Origin: Siderastrea radians
Lineage: Eukaryota; Cnidaria; Anthozoa; Scleractinia; Rhizangiidae
DNA: 64,000 bases
NCBI GenBank assembly: GCA_964017195.1
Contig: OZ024898.1
Span: 13,061,557-13,125,556, forward strand
Direction: 5' to 3'
Of this stretch, positions 11,658 through 23,248 are shown piece by piece. The first letter of the stretch is position 1; every line of letters begins with the position of its first letter. A model generated the notes under the pieces. It had not been told where the DNA came from and searched no databases. It worked only from the letters and a program-made list of their open reading frames with translations. The translations under genes and the position numbers were made by a program.

Positions 11658-11840
11658 GAAACGAAGAGTCAAATGTAAAGGGATCTTGTTCCTCTACCAA
11701 AACCCAACAATGGGAAAGCAGAATAACCCTTGAGGATAAAAAGCTGTGGTCACCGGAACAGAAGACTCACTACAATACAAAGTTTGTATCAGCCTGGTCA
11801 ACATTATTTGATAAATTCACCCTATTCAGACAGGGCTTTT
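11658..11840 (+). CDS. Exon following the SAM domain (3' limit uncertain)
   Basis: Acceptor aaactgtttcag at 11,657; phase 1 continues the SAM exons and gives GNEESNVKGSCSSTKTQQWE then WSPEQKTHYNTKFVSAWSTL. It stays open to a TGA at about 11,838. No convincing donor is seen before the stop, so either the reading frame ends here or the exon is damaged. The tail is not recognised. A long LINE begins about 250 bp downstream, and the next plus-strand exon with compatible phase is at 61,044. Confidence 0.45.
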
Positions 11841-12095
11841 GACAAATTGTTGTCAGATGACTTTTTCAAAAAATTGAAAAGTTTGGTGGCTTTTTCTTTA
11901 CATAAAAAGTTTAAAGTCTAAGCAGGCTGATCCACCCCTTCCCCCCTCTCCAGTCTGAAAAAGGTTATTTGGTAATAAACACAAGTACAGTTCTAGATAA
12001 ACTTTATTTGTTTGTTCACAGTTTCACACAAAAGTTAAAGTGGTTAATCTAGTTTCTGCTTTTGTTTTAGGACTGCAATTATACTTAGAGATAAG

Positions 12096-12554
12096 ATGGC
12101 GGCAGAGATGGACGCGACAAAGGGTGTTCTACATAAACGCGGGTTTAAGGAGGTTTTGTCAACCCCTGGCAAAAAAAAGCTCTAGTCCTGCGCGAAAGCA
12201 AACAAAAAAGCAGTTGAAGAAAGTGAAAATGTTGCATCAAATTGTTCTTCTACTCTAAAATTGGAGATAATGGATGCTATCAACGCAGCCCTTGACTCTA
12301 AGCTTGACCAGCTGGCAACTAGAATTGAAGCTATGGTGGCTACTAAAATCGAAGAGTTGGAAAGAAAATTCCAGAATGTGCAGAATGAGGTAAAGAAGCT
12401 CAAGGATGATGTGGACGACAGCATAAATCATGTAGAAAGTGTTTTGAAGTATGACATTGACTGTGTATGGGACTATGCGGTCAAAAATGAACAGTACTCG
12501 CGTAAGAACAATCAGCTCGTGATCATCATGATGAAGATACTTTTCATTGCATGA
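12096..12554 (+). pseudogene. LINE ORF1 remnant (coiled coil)
   Basis: The ATG lies inside the YY1-like box and gives MAAEMDATKGVLHKRGFKEV, then an in-frame TAG at 12,183. The same frame continues with EIMDAINAALDSKLDQLATR and EELERKFQNVQNEVKKLKDD, a clear heptad coiled coil, ending in NEQYSRKNNQLVI. The last phrase matches the ENYSRRNNL motif just before the RRM of LINE ORF1 proteins. The RNA-binding part is missing: about 20 bp later the sequence reads as the start of the endonuclease ORF, so an internal deletion has joined ORF1 to ORF2. Confidence 0.65.
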
Positions 12555-12559
12555 CAAAG

Positions 12560-15318
12560 GATTCTAAAGATAACGAATTTTCAATTTTACATCTTAACAT
12601 TCGGAGCATTCTTAATAAGTTTGATGATTTAAAAGCATATTTGAATTCTTTGGAATATAAATTCTCAATATAAATTCTCAATTATCGGGCTTTCTGAAAC
12701 CTGTTAATGAATTTCCATTAACAGACTACCAAAACATTGGCAAGGTTGGGACTAACAAACAGGGAGGCGGTGTTGGTCTATACGTAAACCGTTCTCTTCA
12801 ATTTAGAGAGCGAACTGACCTTGCAATAAACATGGAGGACGTAATAGAATCACATTTCATAGAATTAACAACTAAGCCAAGTAACACCTTACTCGGAATA
12901 ATATACAGACCACCAAACAATAAGCTAGATCTGTTCAAGGAATACCTCTGTGAGCTACTTCAAAAACTAGTCTTACAAAAAAAGAAGTGTTATTTGATGG
13001 AAGATTTTAATCTTGATCTATTAAAAATGGGAGAAAATCATCACATAAAGGATTTCATAAACCTAATGTTTTCATCTATGTTTTACCCGCTGATTTCAAA
13101 ACCAACAAGAATTACAAACTCTAGCGCAACTTTAATTGACAACATATTTGTAAACAACTTTGATGAGTGCTATAAATGTGGTATCCTCCTTGCAGATCTT
13201 TCTGATCACCTACCTGTCTTTCAGATAACATCTTCCTTGCCAAGAGTAAATTCTACATGCGATAATACAAAATATAGACTAATTAATAAAAAAGCAATAG
13301 ATCAATTGTGCCAGGACTTAGAAATTGAAGATTGGAATGACATTTACAATGAAATAGATCCCCAATTAGCTTATGATAATTTTTATAATAAACTCTTTAA
13401 ACTGTATGACAAAAACATGCCACTAGTTAAAATCAAGAATAAAAGGAAAAACAGTCAAAAAATACCATGGATAACAAAGGGTATTCTTAAATCAAAAAAA
13501 CTAAAAATAAGCTATATAAGAAATTTATCAAAAATCCAACTCAAAGTAATGAATTAACTTATAAAACATATAGAAATAAATTTAATAAACTAAAGAATGG
13601 TGCTAAAAATATTACTACAATAAAGAGTTTAATGAACATAAAGGTAATCTAAGATACTCGTGGAAATTAATAAATGAAGTCATAAATAAGGGCACATTTA
13701 AAACGGAATTACCAGATCACTTTAATGAAAATGACAGATTAATAACCGATCGAAGTGAAATAAGCAATAAATTCAATGAATATTTCATTAACATTGGACC
13801 AAAGTTGGCTGACAAAATCCAAGGAAATAAAGTTAATTTTACAACATTCTTAGGAAAGAGATCTGTAAACTCTATCTTTTTAGATGCAGTAACAGAGAAA
13901 GAAGTAGAAAATGAAATTAATAATCTAAACGGAAATAAATGTTGTGGTCATGATGAAATACCACCCAATTTAGTTAAGAAAATCTCAAAATTCACTGTAA
14001 AACCACTAACATACATATATAATCAGTCTCTCCTCACTGGAGTAATTCCAAATGACCTCAAAATAGCACTTGTAACTCCAGTATTCAAGGCAAATAACAA
14101 GGAAGAATTTTCAAATTATAGACCAATCTCTGTCCTTCCATGTTTTAGTAAAATTTTAGAAAAACTATGTATAAAAGAGTACTTAAATATTTGGATAGGC
14201 ACAACATGTTGTTTCAAAGTCAATATGGTTTTCGTAAAAACACTCAACCAACTTAGCAACTATAGAGCTCATGACAAAGATATTGCAGGCAATAGACAAC
14301 AACGAGTACACAATTGGAGTATTTCTAGACCTAGCAAAGGCATTTGACACAGTTAACCATGAAATATTGCTTAGAAAACTCGAACATTATGGAATCAGAG
14401 GGATTGCCCTTGAGTGGTTTAAAAATTACTTAACAAACAGAAAACAGATAGTAAAACATAAACAAAAAAAATCTGAAAGCTTGACAATCAAATGTGGTGT
14501 GCCTCAGGGTTCCATCCTGGGGCCTCTTCTTTTTCTTATATATATGAATGATATTTCTAGGCGCTCAGAGATCTTATCAATTATTCTATTTGCTGATGAT
14601 ACAAATCTGTTTCTCAGTCACAAAAATTTAGATACCCTAGAAAAACCATGAACAATGAGCTAAGAAAAATTGCATCCTGGCTTTCTGCAAATAAGCTTTC
14701 CTTAAATATTAAGAAAATACACTTTATAATCTTTAAGTCAAGAGGGAAAAAACCAAATCAAAATGTCTCCGTCAAAATCAATGGACAGGCTATTGAGCAA
14801 GTAAAGAATATTAAATTTCTGGGCCTAGATATAGATGATGAGCTTACATGGAAATATCATATAGACCAAGTCGTAAATAAAATATCAAAAATGACAGGAA
14901 TAATGGCTAAGGCAAGACATTACATATCTTTAGAAACCTTACAGACAATTTATAACACTATGGTGTACCCTTCCTCAAGGTATTGCAATATCATTTGGTC
15001 AAGCACTTATCCTACTAGGCTTAAGTCGATATTTATGATCCAAAAAAAGACAGTTAGAATTATGACATTTTCAAAATCATCTACCGAGTCATATTACCAA
15101 TTACTTCAAAATAATTAACAACATACATTGTCATAATACGCGATCTGCCTCAAACATATATATTGACTATAAAAGGACAAATTATGGGAAATTTTCATTA
15201 ACATTTAGGGGGGCACAGATATGGAATAAGTTACCAAAGGACCTGAAAATATTAAAATCATACAGTCTGTTTAAAAAAGCAACAAAAGTCTATGTGCAAA
15301 ATCAGATGTGTTTTTAGG
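12560..15318 (+). pseudogene. LINE ORF2: APE endonuclease + reverse transcriptase, frameshifted
   Basis: Pieces in different frames read through one ORF2. 12,570-12,830: ILHLNIRSILNKFDDLKAYL (start of the AP-like endonuclease), with stops. 12,832-13,557: GIIYRPPNNKLDLF, MEDFNLDLL and LADLSDHLPVFQ, the catalytic Asp/His regions. 13,805-14,347: NKCCGHDEIPPNLVKKIS and NYRPISVLPCFSKILEK (RT motif 1-2). 14,271-14,651: FLDLAKAFDTVNHEILLRKL, GVPQGSILGPLLFLIYMNDI and FADDTNLF (motifs A, B and C). 14,648-15,118 and beyond: thumb and C-terminus. The YRPISVLP and FADDT forms place it in the CR1/L2/Jockey group rather than L1. RT is needed for target-primed reverse transcription; this copy is inactive. 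Confidence 0.8.
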
Positions 15319-15413
15319 TTATAATATTATTATAATATATTACTATAATAGTATTATTATATTATACAATAAAACCTGTCAGCATTACTCTTTAATATTA
15401 TATCCATCTGCCA

Positions 15414-15421
15414 CTTAAGTT
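15414..15421 (+). repeat. Left 8-bp target-site duplication (CTTAAGTT)
   Basis: CTTAAGTT directly precedes the terminal GGTTGTTTCTG and recurs directly after the terminal CAGAAACAACC at 60,787-60,794. This is the expected footprint of one transposition event for the whole 45-kb block. Confidence 0.85.
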
Positions 15422-16842
15422 GGTTGTTTCTGTAGGTACCGGAGCACAGTATACGTCATTGAGCTGAGCATGAATTAATTAAGCTAACGTGCATAATTTG
15501 GGATAATTATTTCACAAAATTAGAAAAAAAAAATAGGTCATGAAAAAGAAAAAAAAAGGAAAAATAATTAGGTCCACAGGTCCACACTGTCCACAGGTCC
15601 ACAGGTCCACACTGTCCACACAGTCCACAGGTCCACACAGTCCACACTGTCCACAGGTCCACACAGTCTACAGGTCCACACTGTCCACAGGTACAGACAG
15701 TTCACACTGTCCACAGGTCCACACAGTCCACACTGTCCACAGGTCCACACTGTCCACAGGTCCACACTGTCCACAGGTCCAGACAGTCCACAGGTCCACA
15801 CAGTCCACACAGTCCACACAGTCCACACAGACCACAGGTCCACACAGTCCACACAGTCCACACTGTCCACAGGTCCACACAGTCCACACTATCCACAGGT
15901 CCACACAGGTCCACACTGTCCACAGGTCCACACTGCCCACAGGTGCACACAGTCCACACTGCCCACAGGTCCACACTGCCCACACAGTCCACAGGTTCAC
16001 ACAGGTCTACACTGTCCACAGGTCCACACTGCCCACACAGTCCACAGGTCCACACTGCCCACAAGTCCACACAGTCCACAGGTCCACACGGTCGGTCCCA
16101 GGTTCTCTTCGGCCATTTTAAAGCAAGATGGCGGCAGTCCGTTCACTGACTGAGGATATATAGGAACATTACTGTTTATTCATAAGGAATATTTGAAGTC
16201 TCTGCTCATGTATATGCGTGTACAAGTTTCTGTGGCATTTCAATGAGGTAATATTGCACTTCTCACTAATTGGTGATATCAACACATCAGATAGCTATCA
16301 TATTTTTGTAGTCGATCTGGAAGGAGTCCTTAACTGAGATACATTAAAGTAAGTTCAGTAACACTCAGGCATATTGTTATATCCACTGTTTATTGATCAA
16401 TAGTTAAGCTTAAATGATCAGCTTAAGTTGTTCTTGTAAGAAGCCTCCACGATTTTGATCAATTTACAGCTAACTCAAAGTTTCAAATTGTATATACTGA
16501 ATAGTATGTAATGTCCACTTTTGGCAGTAAATGTCTCTTTAACTTTCTAATTAGAAAAGTGTAGATCAATGTTCAAAGAACCTGATAATCGATAACAACA
16601 TCGAATTGATCAATAGTTACATGATGTAGCTTCAATTGTTCTCGTAAAAGGGCCTCTAATAGATTGACAACTGTATGCAGCATTCTACTCGCAGTAATAA
16701 ACTGAAACCAAACAACTATAGCAAAGAAATGTACAAGGCTGCTTGTCCAGCCAATTTATAAAATTGAAGTCATCTTAACCATATTTTATCAAGTTGGCCT
16801 TTTTATAAGAAAATGTCTAAATCTCCACCTCATGCCCGACTT
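15422..16842 (+). repeat. Left terminal inverted repeat of the giant element
   Basis: About 1.42 kb. From outside in: 150 bp of unique end, the TCCACA satellite (15,571-16,090), a block with an AAGATGGCGGC box (16,125-16,135), and about 700 bp that mirrors 59,096-60,100. It contains an imperfect internal direct duplication about 212 bp apart (TTGATCAATAGTTA at about 16,393 and again at about 16,606, each followed by a TTGTTCT...GCCTC block). Similarity to the right arm ends at CATGCCCGACTT. Confidence 0.85.
15571..16090 (+). repeat. TCCACA satellite, left arm
   Basis: About 520 bp made of the hexamer TCCACA joined by one of three linkers, GG, CTG or CAG, giving 8- or 9-bp steps in irregular order. 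A few linkers or hexamers have single-base variants (for example GCCCACA towards the inner end). It lacks stop codons in several frames, which creates long but meaningless open frames. The complementary array is in the right arm. Position inside the ends suggests binding sites for a transposase or host factor; that is inference. Confidence 0.9.
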
Positions 16843-17801
16843 CCTCCACCCCACCAAAAAAAATCAGGATGTATGAATTCTATTTACACAGCATTGCTCC
16901 AGTTATGTGCTATATAAATCTGAAATAATATAAACATTACATTACATTATAATATTATTTTGTTGAAAAACTAAAGCAATCTTGTCCAGATTATTTAAAA
17001 TGAAGCTTTTCAGTATTAGAAAGAAATTTTCAATCTACATTATGTGTCAAAGTATATAACTCATTCAGGCACTGATGCTGAATATATGTTATAGTTTTCT
17101 TCATCTGATAATAGAGAGCTTAAGCAATGATTCCAACGTGATAACAATGTCCGGTGGACAATAAATTTATATTTATTTGATTATCTCACAATTTTTTTCA
17201 CATTGTTTCTCTGCAGCAGGCTGGCTATTAAATGTACCAACATTCACAACTCATGGGCAGAGTTATCAGTGACCTTCTTGTTGCCCTTGCAATTTGGCTA
17301 AGCTCTCTAGTGTCAACTTATGGCAAAAGCTTTGAATCTTGAACAAAATAAGTCCCCCTTCATATTGTTGCCTCCTCCTTGCTTAACCAAACTTAAGCTA
17401 CAAAACTGCAGCTTAGTGTAAAAAAAAGACTGGTGCATTTAACTGAGGAAATACAGTAAGCCCCATAAACACTTCTTTAAAGGTCAAATGAACAAAAATT
17501 CAAAAAAATTTTATTTTTTGTCTATGTGTTATTGCCGAATAAACATATCACAAACTCCTTCCATTTCATTGCGCAGTTATTCAAAAACGTTTTCATGAAG
17601 CCCTCAGAAATCTTCATATTTCTCGCTATAATTCACGCTTTAAGGTTCAGAAAGCAATTTTGTTTTTCAATTATCACTATTGGATAGTTATAGTGTTTTG
17701 GTCAAGATTAAAGTGACAATTTGAAAATTCTGATCATTTGACTTTTAAGTATTAATGGTATGGCACAACAATAATAATAAATTATTATTACAGTAAAAGC
17801 A
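16843..17801. other. Left interior of giant element, non-coding
   Basis: About 960 bp between the left inverted repeat and the 3' end of the P-loop gene. AT-rich, no open frame worth naming. It probably includes the 3' UTR of the minus-strand gene and subterminal DNA. Confidence 0.6.
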
Positions 17802-18213
17802 TCAGTCTTGGTTTTCTTGTTCCTTGCGAAGATACTCCTTTATTTTCTCCCCAAGGGGATCATTCGAAAGCCAATCCTGTAGTTGCTGCTGCGGCAGGTC
17901 GTAATTTTTGCGGCATAATGCCTCTTTGTAGGAATCAAGCTGCATGTAGCACTGCAGCTTGCCTTCGTCCACTTCAGAGGGAACTTGTTTGATGAAGGCA
18001 GCTGCACTCCCACTTTCAACAAAAAGGCCAAAACCACGTTCCTGCAGTTGCCTCATTGCACTTTCTGTTTCTGACTTTGTTGGCCGTTTGGATGCATTAA
18101 ATTTGTTTCTTAACGTGCGCACATTCACAACCGGGCCAGCATGTTCCAGTATCTTCTTCTCCAGAGAAGGAGGGCCTGTAGCGCACTGTTTGCCCTTGGA
18201 ATCTAGGGACTGA
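17802..18213 (-). CDS. Terminal exon of the element's P-loop gene
   Basis: Minus-strand exon with acceptor ttgtttacaatcag before TCCCTAGATTCC, phase 0, ending in TGA at 17,802-17,804. It encodes SLDSKGKQCATGPPSLEKKI, then helical basic sequence (VRTLRNKFNASKRPTKSETESA), QERGFGLFVESGSAAAFIKQ and an acidic C-terminus. The layout (small winged-helix-like tail after a P-loop region) fits the C-terminus of the DUF3987-like proteins I recall. It belongs with exons at 46,413-46,877 and 47,697-48,018; the composite transposon now separates it from them by 28 kb. Confidence 0.55.
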
Positions 18214-18558
18214 TTGTAAACAAATAATGACCAGTTAAATTGCAATTGCAATAGAGCAGTTTGCAATACTAATGCATAGAGTTCAATATTTTGGTAGTAA
18301 AATTTCAAAACTTATTAATTTTATCCAAAATATTTATGATTTGAATATAAATGTGAAATGTCTTATACCTATGATGCAATGGGGTTTTACCACAAACAAG
18401 CATCTTAGTGAATCACATTACTATCACAACTATGCAGCCCTGATCAAATAATAAAAAAAGAAAGGATCCTGTATTATATTGTTGCTGAAAAAGGAAAAGT
18501 TAAGTTCATCGGAAGACGATAAAGATTAAAAATGATACAGGACGTCAATATACATATG

Positions 18559-20160
18559 AGGCCTGACAACACAAAAAGGGTCTTAGGCCATTCCACATGA
18601 GTGGTGAAAAAATGAAAATTTTTCAATCCAGTGACTAGAGAATAAAATTGAAGCCATTCAACAGTATAAACATCCTTCTGTTCAAACTTGTATGTTTGGT
18701 TAAAACTGTTGTCATGGTGACTCCACAGGGGGCTCTTGCATTTTGACATTTAAGAAGGTAGATGAGACTGGTGTATCAAGAGACCAGGAAAAAATCCAGA
18801 TTGTGAGTGCTAATATTCTAGCAGCCTTTAGTCCCAGTTTTCACTGGAGAATGAAAATTCCAGCTTTGGATTACTGCTACCAGATTTTTAACTTGTTAAA
18901 AATTGCAATGGCATCTGTTGGTAAATTATGGTAATCTGTCAGTTATATTACTTCTGCTGCTCTAATAGTTTGTTAACAGCTTCATTTTAGTCTTTCTTAT
19001 TTTACTTTAATTAACTTCTTTATTTAGAAAAACAGGATGTAAGGTGTGCAAAAGAAATAATGATTAGTTTCTGTTCTGGAGGGGAAATTTGGTTGCTAAG
19101 GGGAATGCTGCTACAGGGAGGAAAAGTGTCTGAGGAATATTAATTTTAACTTAGATGGCTGGCAAAAGAGATCATTTTCTATCACAATTTTACAGCCTTT
19201 TCTTATCTCACATCTGCATGTGCACCGTGATGGTACATTTGCACTCATGCAATGCCTTCGCAATACTGTGGAAAGACCCTTGTCTAGCTTAGATTAGGGA
19301 CTCACCATGCAGTTTTAGATAAGACTTAATGTCTAAATTTTTTGGCAGGTTGACATGGCCTGCATGAGGAACATTGGCTGGCACCCATTCTGAGCTGTTT
19401 TCCATTGGTCTTTCAGGTGAGAATGAAGGAGAACTTGCTGCTCAATGAAAATCCTTGTATAAGCTTAGATTTCTTGTCAGACTGAAGGCAACTAAACATG
19501 TTCTTGCGGTTGTTAAATGTCACCATTCTCACAAGTGAAACACTTTCAGGTGTTTTTAACCTTAAAAGGGTATCACCCTCCTATAATTATGGACAGAAAT
19601 TGTTACATTTGATTTTGTTTCATGGGATTGGGTTGCAGGTTGGCAGCCTTGGGAAGGGCAGGGGTAGGCATATTTACTGGGCAGAGAGATATATCACAAT
19701 GATGAACCTACTCATGGCTCCTATTGATTGAGATATGGTTTAAATTCTGGGAGTCACTCAAAGGAAAAGTGACAATTCATTATCTGGTCAATCTTAGGGA
19801 CTTGTCAGAAATTAGCAGGGGGGAGGGGAGTGTAAATAGGTCCCTGAAAAGGGAGAGCCATGAAAAAATAGGCAGTGAAAGAGCTAGGAGGGTCACATGA
19901 ATTTACAGTGATGTGATCATAACAGGCATTGTGATGTAATGTTATATTATGACAGGAATAGCAAATTAATATACAAAAGATCATCATCATCATCATGATA
20001 ATTCTCACTCGTGGTAAAGGGCAGATTTTGCTTGATAGTGTCCTGTGCTGCCTTGGTAAACAGTCATTTGTCAGTGGCAAGACAGATGCATGGCAATTGT
20101 TTCTTTGTTATACCACTTCTTCCTTCATAATGGAGTTGTGAGTTTGCCAATGGACTCTAT
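18559..20160. other. Left part of unit A, no gene recognised
   Basis: About 1.6 kb with no supported coding region. It contains the transposon end, a short ATC microsatellite (about 19,981-19,995) and open frames of under 95 codons without recognisable motifs. The equivalent in unit B is 34,575-36,117. Confidence 0.5.
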
Positions 20161-20162
20161 AC

Positions 20163-20362
20163 CATCTTAGCATAACCCACTGACCATCTATTAGTTAATC
20201 GCACAATCAGATTATCTACACAGGTGCCGTCTACTGATCAATAGACGGCTCTCAGAGCGGTTGCTCAGATTTTCACTGAATTTTATCAACCAAAAGCTTC
20301 AATAAATCAATTCTAGCGATATTCTGTGTTTAATAGACCGGTCAGTAGGTTATGCTAAAACA
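20163..20362. repeat. Small foldback (MITE-like), unit A
   Basis: TTAGCATAACCCACTGACCA near 20,165 is mirrored by GGTCAGTAGGTTATGCTAAA near 20,340, giving a foldback of about 200 bp with further short palindromes inside (ATAGACGGCTCT...). No coding capacity. The same structure lies in unit B at about 36,120-36,319. Confidence 0.5.
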
Positions 20363-20469
20363 ATTAGACAGCTCACTCTCGGTTTCTATCCACTTTGATA
20401 GTTGGCTCGGGGCTTGGCCCCTTGCCAACTATCAGCCGATAGAAACCTCGAGCTCGCTGTCTAATTGTT
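20351..20469. repeat. Inverted repeat beside the MITE, unit A
   Basis: AACAATTAGACAGCTC near 20,359 pairs with GAGCTCGCTGTCTAATTGTT near 20,450, and the inner GGTTTCTATC...GATAGAAACC and GATAGTTGGC...GCCAACTATC pair too, leaving a hairpin of about 110 bp with a small loop at CTCGGGGCTTGGCCCC. Copy in unit B at about 36,308-36,426. Confidence 0.7.
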
Positions 20470-20879
20470 AATTAGTGTGTAGTGGCTGAAGGTTGTCTAC
20501 AGAATGGTGACATTTTCTTGTTTCCCTGAAGTTTCAGAGGAAGTTTAGAAATATGGTTGGATAATTCAATTCCCAAGAAGACAAAAACACATGAATATTC
20601 ACCATCGCACGAGTTTAAAACGTCAAGATTACTGAATGAACTGAAGTTTTAAATGACAATTTAGTCTAAGCATGCGATTTGGCTAAGGCGGAAAGTTTAA
20701 TCTAGTTCACATTGTAGAAAAAAGGTTAAAAATTATTGTTTCAAGGAAAATGAGTTAGAGTTCTACTAAAACAATTACATTATTCACTATCGATTTCTAT
20801 GAAGTGGTTGTAGTTGATTCGGCCAAAATCTTAAGCTCATAATCTTATTGTTAAATATGACTTATGTTGGGATGCAGTG

Positions 20880-21352
20880 GTTTCAATTAGTAACTTACAG
20901 TTTGTCGGCATTCTTGTTTTTCTAGCCATCTTGTTTTGTTTCTGTTCCTTTTTTTCTTTTACTTGGCTTAGAACTCAGATTTTTTTTATTTGTTTGGCCT
21001 TCTCCAATATTACCATCGGGAATCAGGGTATAATTGCTGACAAGAACAGCTCCTGCTATGGCATTATTGGAGGTATAATCTGTGCACATGCAGGGGGGGG
21101 GGGGTCGTGATGTTTGAGGCCAAGCCCAAGGGGTCAGCAAATTTCATTCCCATCAACAAAGAGGGTACTTCATTTCATTGCTCAATTTTAAATCTCAACC
21201 CCCCTCCTCCCCCTGCTAATTTCGAACAAGTCCCTTAAACATTTTTGTTTTTGTCTCTATAGGTCTCCAAGAAGAGGTTTTCATTGTTTTGTTTTGGTCT
21301 TCTGTGCTCATTGTCCTTGTGGAATAGCCTACCACCCGACATCAGTTAAATG

Positions 21353-21387
<35 letters not shown>

Positions 21388-22215
21388 CACTAATACAGGT
21401 AGTTAAACACAAGACACATTATGTGTGCATTTTTTTGGTTCAATAGCGAAGCGCGCGAGTGACGTCATGACTCAGACAAGACTCAGACAAACAAACCGGA
21501 ATGGCGGACGGTTTTCCTAAAACACTTTCTTAAACAGCTGGTGTCCGTAAAACATTTCTTTAAAACGAAAACTTCACCTAGATTTTCTCCATTTCTTTTA
21601 GAACACGCTCATGTTGTCTGAGCCTGGGGGGAGTAATCATTTGCATTTTATTTTTAAACCCTGCGCGCTTTGCTATTAAAAAATGAATTTTACGAGACAA
21701 CTCTTGTACAGCACGACTCGCTTAAAGGGAAAATTCTTGATTTTTGTTTAAATGGTTGGTTGAAGACTGCAATTCCTTAATGTCTACCAAAAATATTAGT
21801 CTGCGAGCCCGAGTTCTCCGTTAACAATAGTCAACTGGGCTGTGCCTCGTTGACTACTCACTCATGGAAAACGCGGTCTCCAACTTTTTTTATCTATTAT
21901 TATTATTTTTTTTTGAGAAAGAAAGCAACATCCAGGATTTTTTGAGCAACTTTTTGACAAATTTCGAGCAACCTGTTCGTGCAATTCCGAGCAACTTCTC
22001 AAACAGCCATACGCTTAAGCCCATACTTTTTTTAGTGCATAGCCTTTCTTAGTCCTTTATCACTTGGGACAAAAGTTCATCTGCACCAGAATTTTTTTTA
22101 TTCCATTATCTGATTTTAAAAGCAACATTCAGCACAAAGCTGAGTTTTACATAACAATCGCATAAACGCATGTCCGATCTCTGACACTTTAGTACATAGT
22201 TGCTGCTTCAGTGGG
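20880..22215. other. Unit A left-centre, no gene; 482-bp segment absent from unit B
   Basis: No gene recognised. Contains a poly-G run near 21,090, a TAA/ATA microsatellite (about 21,350-21,388) and the 482-bp block about 21,284-21,765 that unit B lacks. The unit B junction reads GAGGTTTTCACTGCAATTCC, joining GAGGTTTTCA to ACTGCAATTCC with 1-4 bases of overlap, which looks like a simple deletion in B or an insertion in A. Confidence 0.55.
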
Positions 22216-23203
22216 TCACGACTGTTCGTGTCTCCACGTTGGGGGCAGTTTCCAATCAAGGCCGTCTCTGTTTTTAACTTGTATTAGGACGTTGAAATCA
22301 AAGTAGTTCTCATCGTAGTGGTTTTGAACGTCTTGCCAATGCATTTCTTGAAGAGTCCTTGTTTCGGCGACTTCTTCTGCGCTGGTAGAATGGTTTATTA
22401 CCATTTGTATGCTGTCGCATTTTCCACAAGTATCTTTTCTGGGTTTTCGAAAGCTTAGATTATAACTGAAGAAAATCTTTCTAAAAGAACTTATACTGAG
22501 GGGAGGCTTGGCAGCTGTCCCTAAAACATGACCTTTTAGTTTTAAAAAATCGTTGTAGATCTTGGTCAAATTCAGGGATGGCTCCAGATATCTCTTCTCT
22601 GGTGCTTTATGTCGCGTATAATGTGATTGTTCCGGCTCATATGACCAGATGTGTTCTACAACCTGTGTGAGGAAAGGAAATGGGTACAACAATAAGCTCA
22701 ATCGATCAAAACACAACAAGAAACGTACTGTCCCTTTACTGTGTGTATTGTGTTTTCCTCATTCTTTTGTTGGTGCTGTAACTAAATTTGAATATGTTTT
22801 GTAAACTAAATTTAATTTAAATTATGTTTTACGGCGATCGTGCGTTTTCTGTAGCTGGCCCGAATTTATGGAATACTTTACCTCTAGAGATTATGAAGTC
22901 AGGAAATATATTAAATAGTTTTAACTAGGCTTTGAAAACGCACCTTTTCAAGCAGGCGTATAACTTGTAGAATATTTATATTTTTAGTTGAGACCTGCAT
23001 GTAATTTTTCTTTTCAATTAGTTTTTCCTTCTGTAATGTAATAGTTTTATAAATCTTGTAATTTAGTAGTTTTATACCTATTGTAATTTAATTAGTTATG
23101 TAGAGCGCCTAGGACAAATCGTGCTTTGGCGCTATGTAAAATATTTGAATTAAATTAAATTAAATTTTGTTATTGTGAGTCATGTGTTTGACCAATAGAA
23201 AAC

Positions 23204-23248
<45 letters not shown>

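Larger units (their letters stand above)
12091..15413 (+). mobile_element. CR1/L2/Jockey-group LINE, nearly full length, inactive
   Basis: Order on the plus strand: a short 5' leader with an AAGATGGCGGC box (12,093-12,103), a coiled-coil ORF1 remnant, an APE-type endonuclease, a reverse transcriptase with the FADDT box, the C-terminal phrase GAQIWNKLPKDLK, and an AT-rich 3' tail with AATAAA-like words up to the left edge of the giant transposon. Several frameshifts and one or more deletions disrupt it. A TTTTAG|GACTGC junction just before 12,071 resembles a splice acceptor, so it may have landed in or near a host exon. No target duplication was identified. Confidence 0.8.

Noticed and set aside
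15540..16149. Several long open frames (up to 193 codons) rich in Thr/Val/His or Trp/Cys/Val
   Set aside because: They are translations of the TCCACA satellite, open on both strands because the repeat lacks stop words; no start context or domain.
21864..22052. 62-codon frame repeated in both units
   Set aside because: Low-complexity Leu/Phe/Ser sequence over a T-rich tract; the repetition only reflects unit duplication.
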